A DNA stretch of 64,000 bases from NCBI RefSeq assembly GCF_016107395.1, contig NZ_JAAIKO010000008.1, forward strand, positions 186,001-250,000. The letters are read 5' to 3'. This DNA comes from Streptomyces fildesensis. GTDB taxonomy: Bacteria > Actinomycetota > Actinomycetes > Streptomycetales > Streptomycetaceae. Of the stretch, positions 63,617-64,000 are shown piece by piece; the stretch's first letter is position 1; each line of letters begins with the position of its first letter. The notes beneath the pieces were generated by a model, which had not been told where the DNA came from, did not search any database, and saw nothing but the letters and a program-made list of their open reading frames with translations. A program made the position numbers and the translations under genes.

Positions 63617-64000
63617 ATGCCCTCCCCCTGGTCCCGCCGGACATTCCTCGCCGGAAGCGGCGCCGCGACCGTTGCCGCAGGCCTTCCCGCCGCCTCGCCC
63701 GCTGCCGCCGCACCTGCTGCCACCGCCCCCGCCGCGGCCGCCACCACGGAGGCCGCGGACGCCTTCGACACCCTGCGGCTGCGCTGGCGCGCCCTCACCC
63801 TGGGCACCGGATTCGACGCCGCTGCCGAGCCGTACGCGACGAAGCTCGCCACCCTCGGCACCGCCGCGCGCACCTCACTGGCGTCCATGGCCCCGGCCAC
63901 CGGATCGCTCTGGCCCGACCAGCCGCTGAGCAGCACCGCCTCCATCACCGGCAGTTACGCCCGGCTCAACGAGATGGCGCAGGCCTGGGCCCAGCCCGCC
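63617..64000 (+). CDS. Polysaccharide lyase family 8 protein, Tat-exported (3' end off the window)
   Basis: Only the N-terminal 128 residues are visible. A twin-arginine signal (WSRRTFLAGSGAATV) is followed by an Ala-Pro-Thr spacer and then FDTLRLRWRALTLGTGFDA, the start of the helical domain of PL8 (hyaluronate, chondroitin or xanthan lyases). I chose the ATG at 63617, GGAGG at 63601-63605 upstream; ATG 63599 is in frame. Such a lyase would cut extracellular polysaccharide to unsaturated disaccharides. It is divergent from the GH35 gene. Confidence 0.8.
   Translation, partial: MPSPWSRRTFLAGSGAATVAAGLPAASPAAAAPAATAPAAAATTEAADAFDTLRLRWRALTLGTGFDAAAEPYATKLATLGTAARTSLASMAPATGSLWPDQPLSSTASITGSYARLNEMAQAWAQPA

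Overview
The window is Streptomyces-type chromosome. GC content is very high with strong third-position GC bias, GTG starts and 4-nt stop/start overlaps are common, -10 elements are TANNNT, and several genes look leaderless. Gene order (mnmA, ligA, gatCA-gatB, ilvBNC, serA, proline catabolism, leuB, ilvE, urease-like genes, cimA) is what I recall of the conserved core near SCO5486-SCO5529 of S. coelicolor. That synteny is from memory, not a search. I see no rRNA, tRNA, IS element, prophage or CRISPR array.

Layout. 1-9 kb: partial SDR, thioesterase-like protein, cysteine desulfurase and mnmA (tRNA thiolation), LOG-family protein with an overlapping SDR, a MetE-like protein, ligA. 9-15 kb: a membrane GGDEF-EAL protein (probably rmdB), then gatC-gatA-small membrane gene-gatB. 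15-27 kb: MMPL exporter converging on a membrane Ser/Thr kinase, a large LuxR-family ATPase regulator, a PQQ-type dehydrogenase lipoprotein, an aldo-keto reductase carrying an in-frame dispersed repeat, and a hydroxyacid dehydrogenase. 27-36 kb: a second GGDEF protein whose EAL domain is degenerate, then the branched-chain amino acid operon ilvBNC behind a textbook attenuator, then serA. 36-41 kb: Uma2 nuclease, PucR-type regulator divergent from proline dehydrogenase and pruA. 41-45.5 kb: a frameshifted Tat-exported phosphatase, leuB, ilvE.

45.5-53 kb: NCS1 permease divergent from a urease-like operon (fused gamma-beta subunit, divergent alpha subunit, agmatine-deiminase-family enzyme, TetR regulator) with no ureDEFG. 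The chemistry suggests guanidino compound to substituted urea to amine, ammonia and CO2, which is the best candidate here for an undescribed pathway. 53-55 kb: cimA (citramalate synthase) behind a second leader-peptide/terminator arrangement. 55-58.2 kb: a four-gene cassette that looks like a type VII secretion effector set. 58-64 kb: a DUF397 remnant, two small secreted proteins, and an amino-sugar/glycan catabolic set (class II aldolase, SIS isomerase, GH35 beta-galactosidase, start of a PL8 lyase) with a DasR-like operator and a block of 13-bp tandem repeats.

How the genes connect: ilvBNC, ilvE, leuB and cimA form a dispersed branched-chain amino acid set with two apparent attenuators. The cysteine desulfurase can feed sulfur to MnmA. 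The last four catabolic genes fit glycosaminoglycan or GalNAc-type sugar use. Intergenic DNA is rich in palindromes: a 110-bp nested inverted repeat, several strong terminators, and tandem repeats of 13, 15 and 18 bp.
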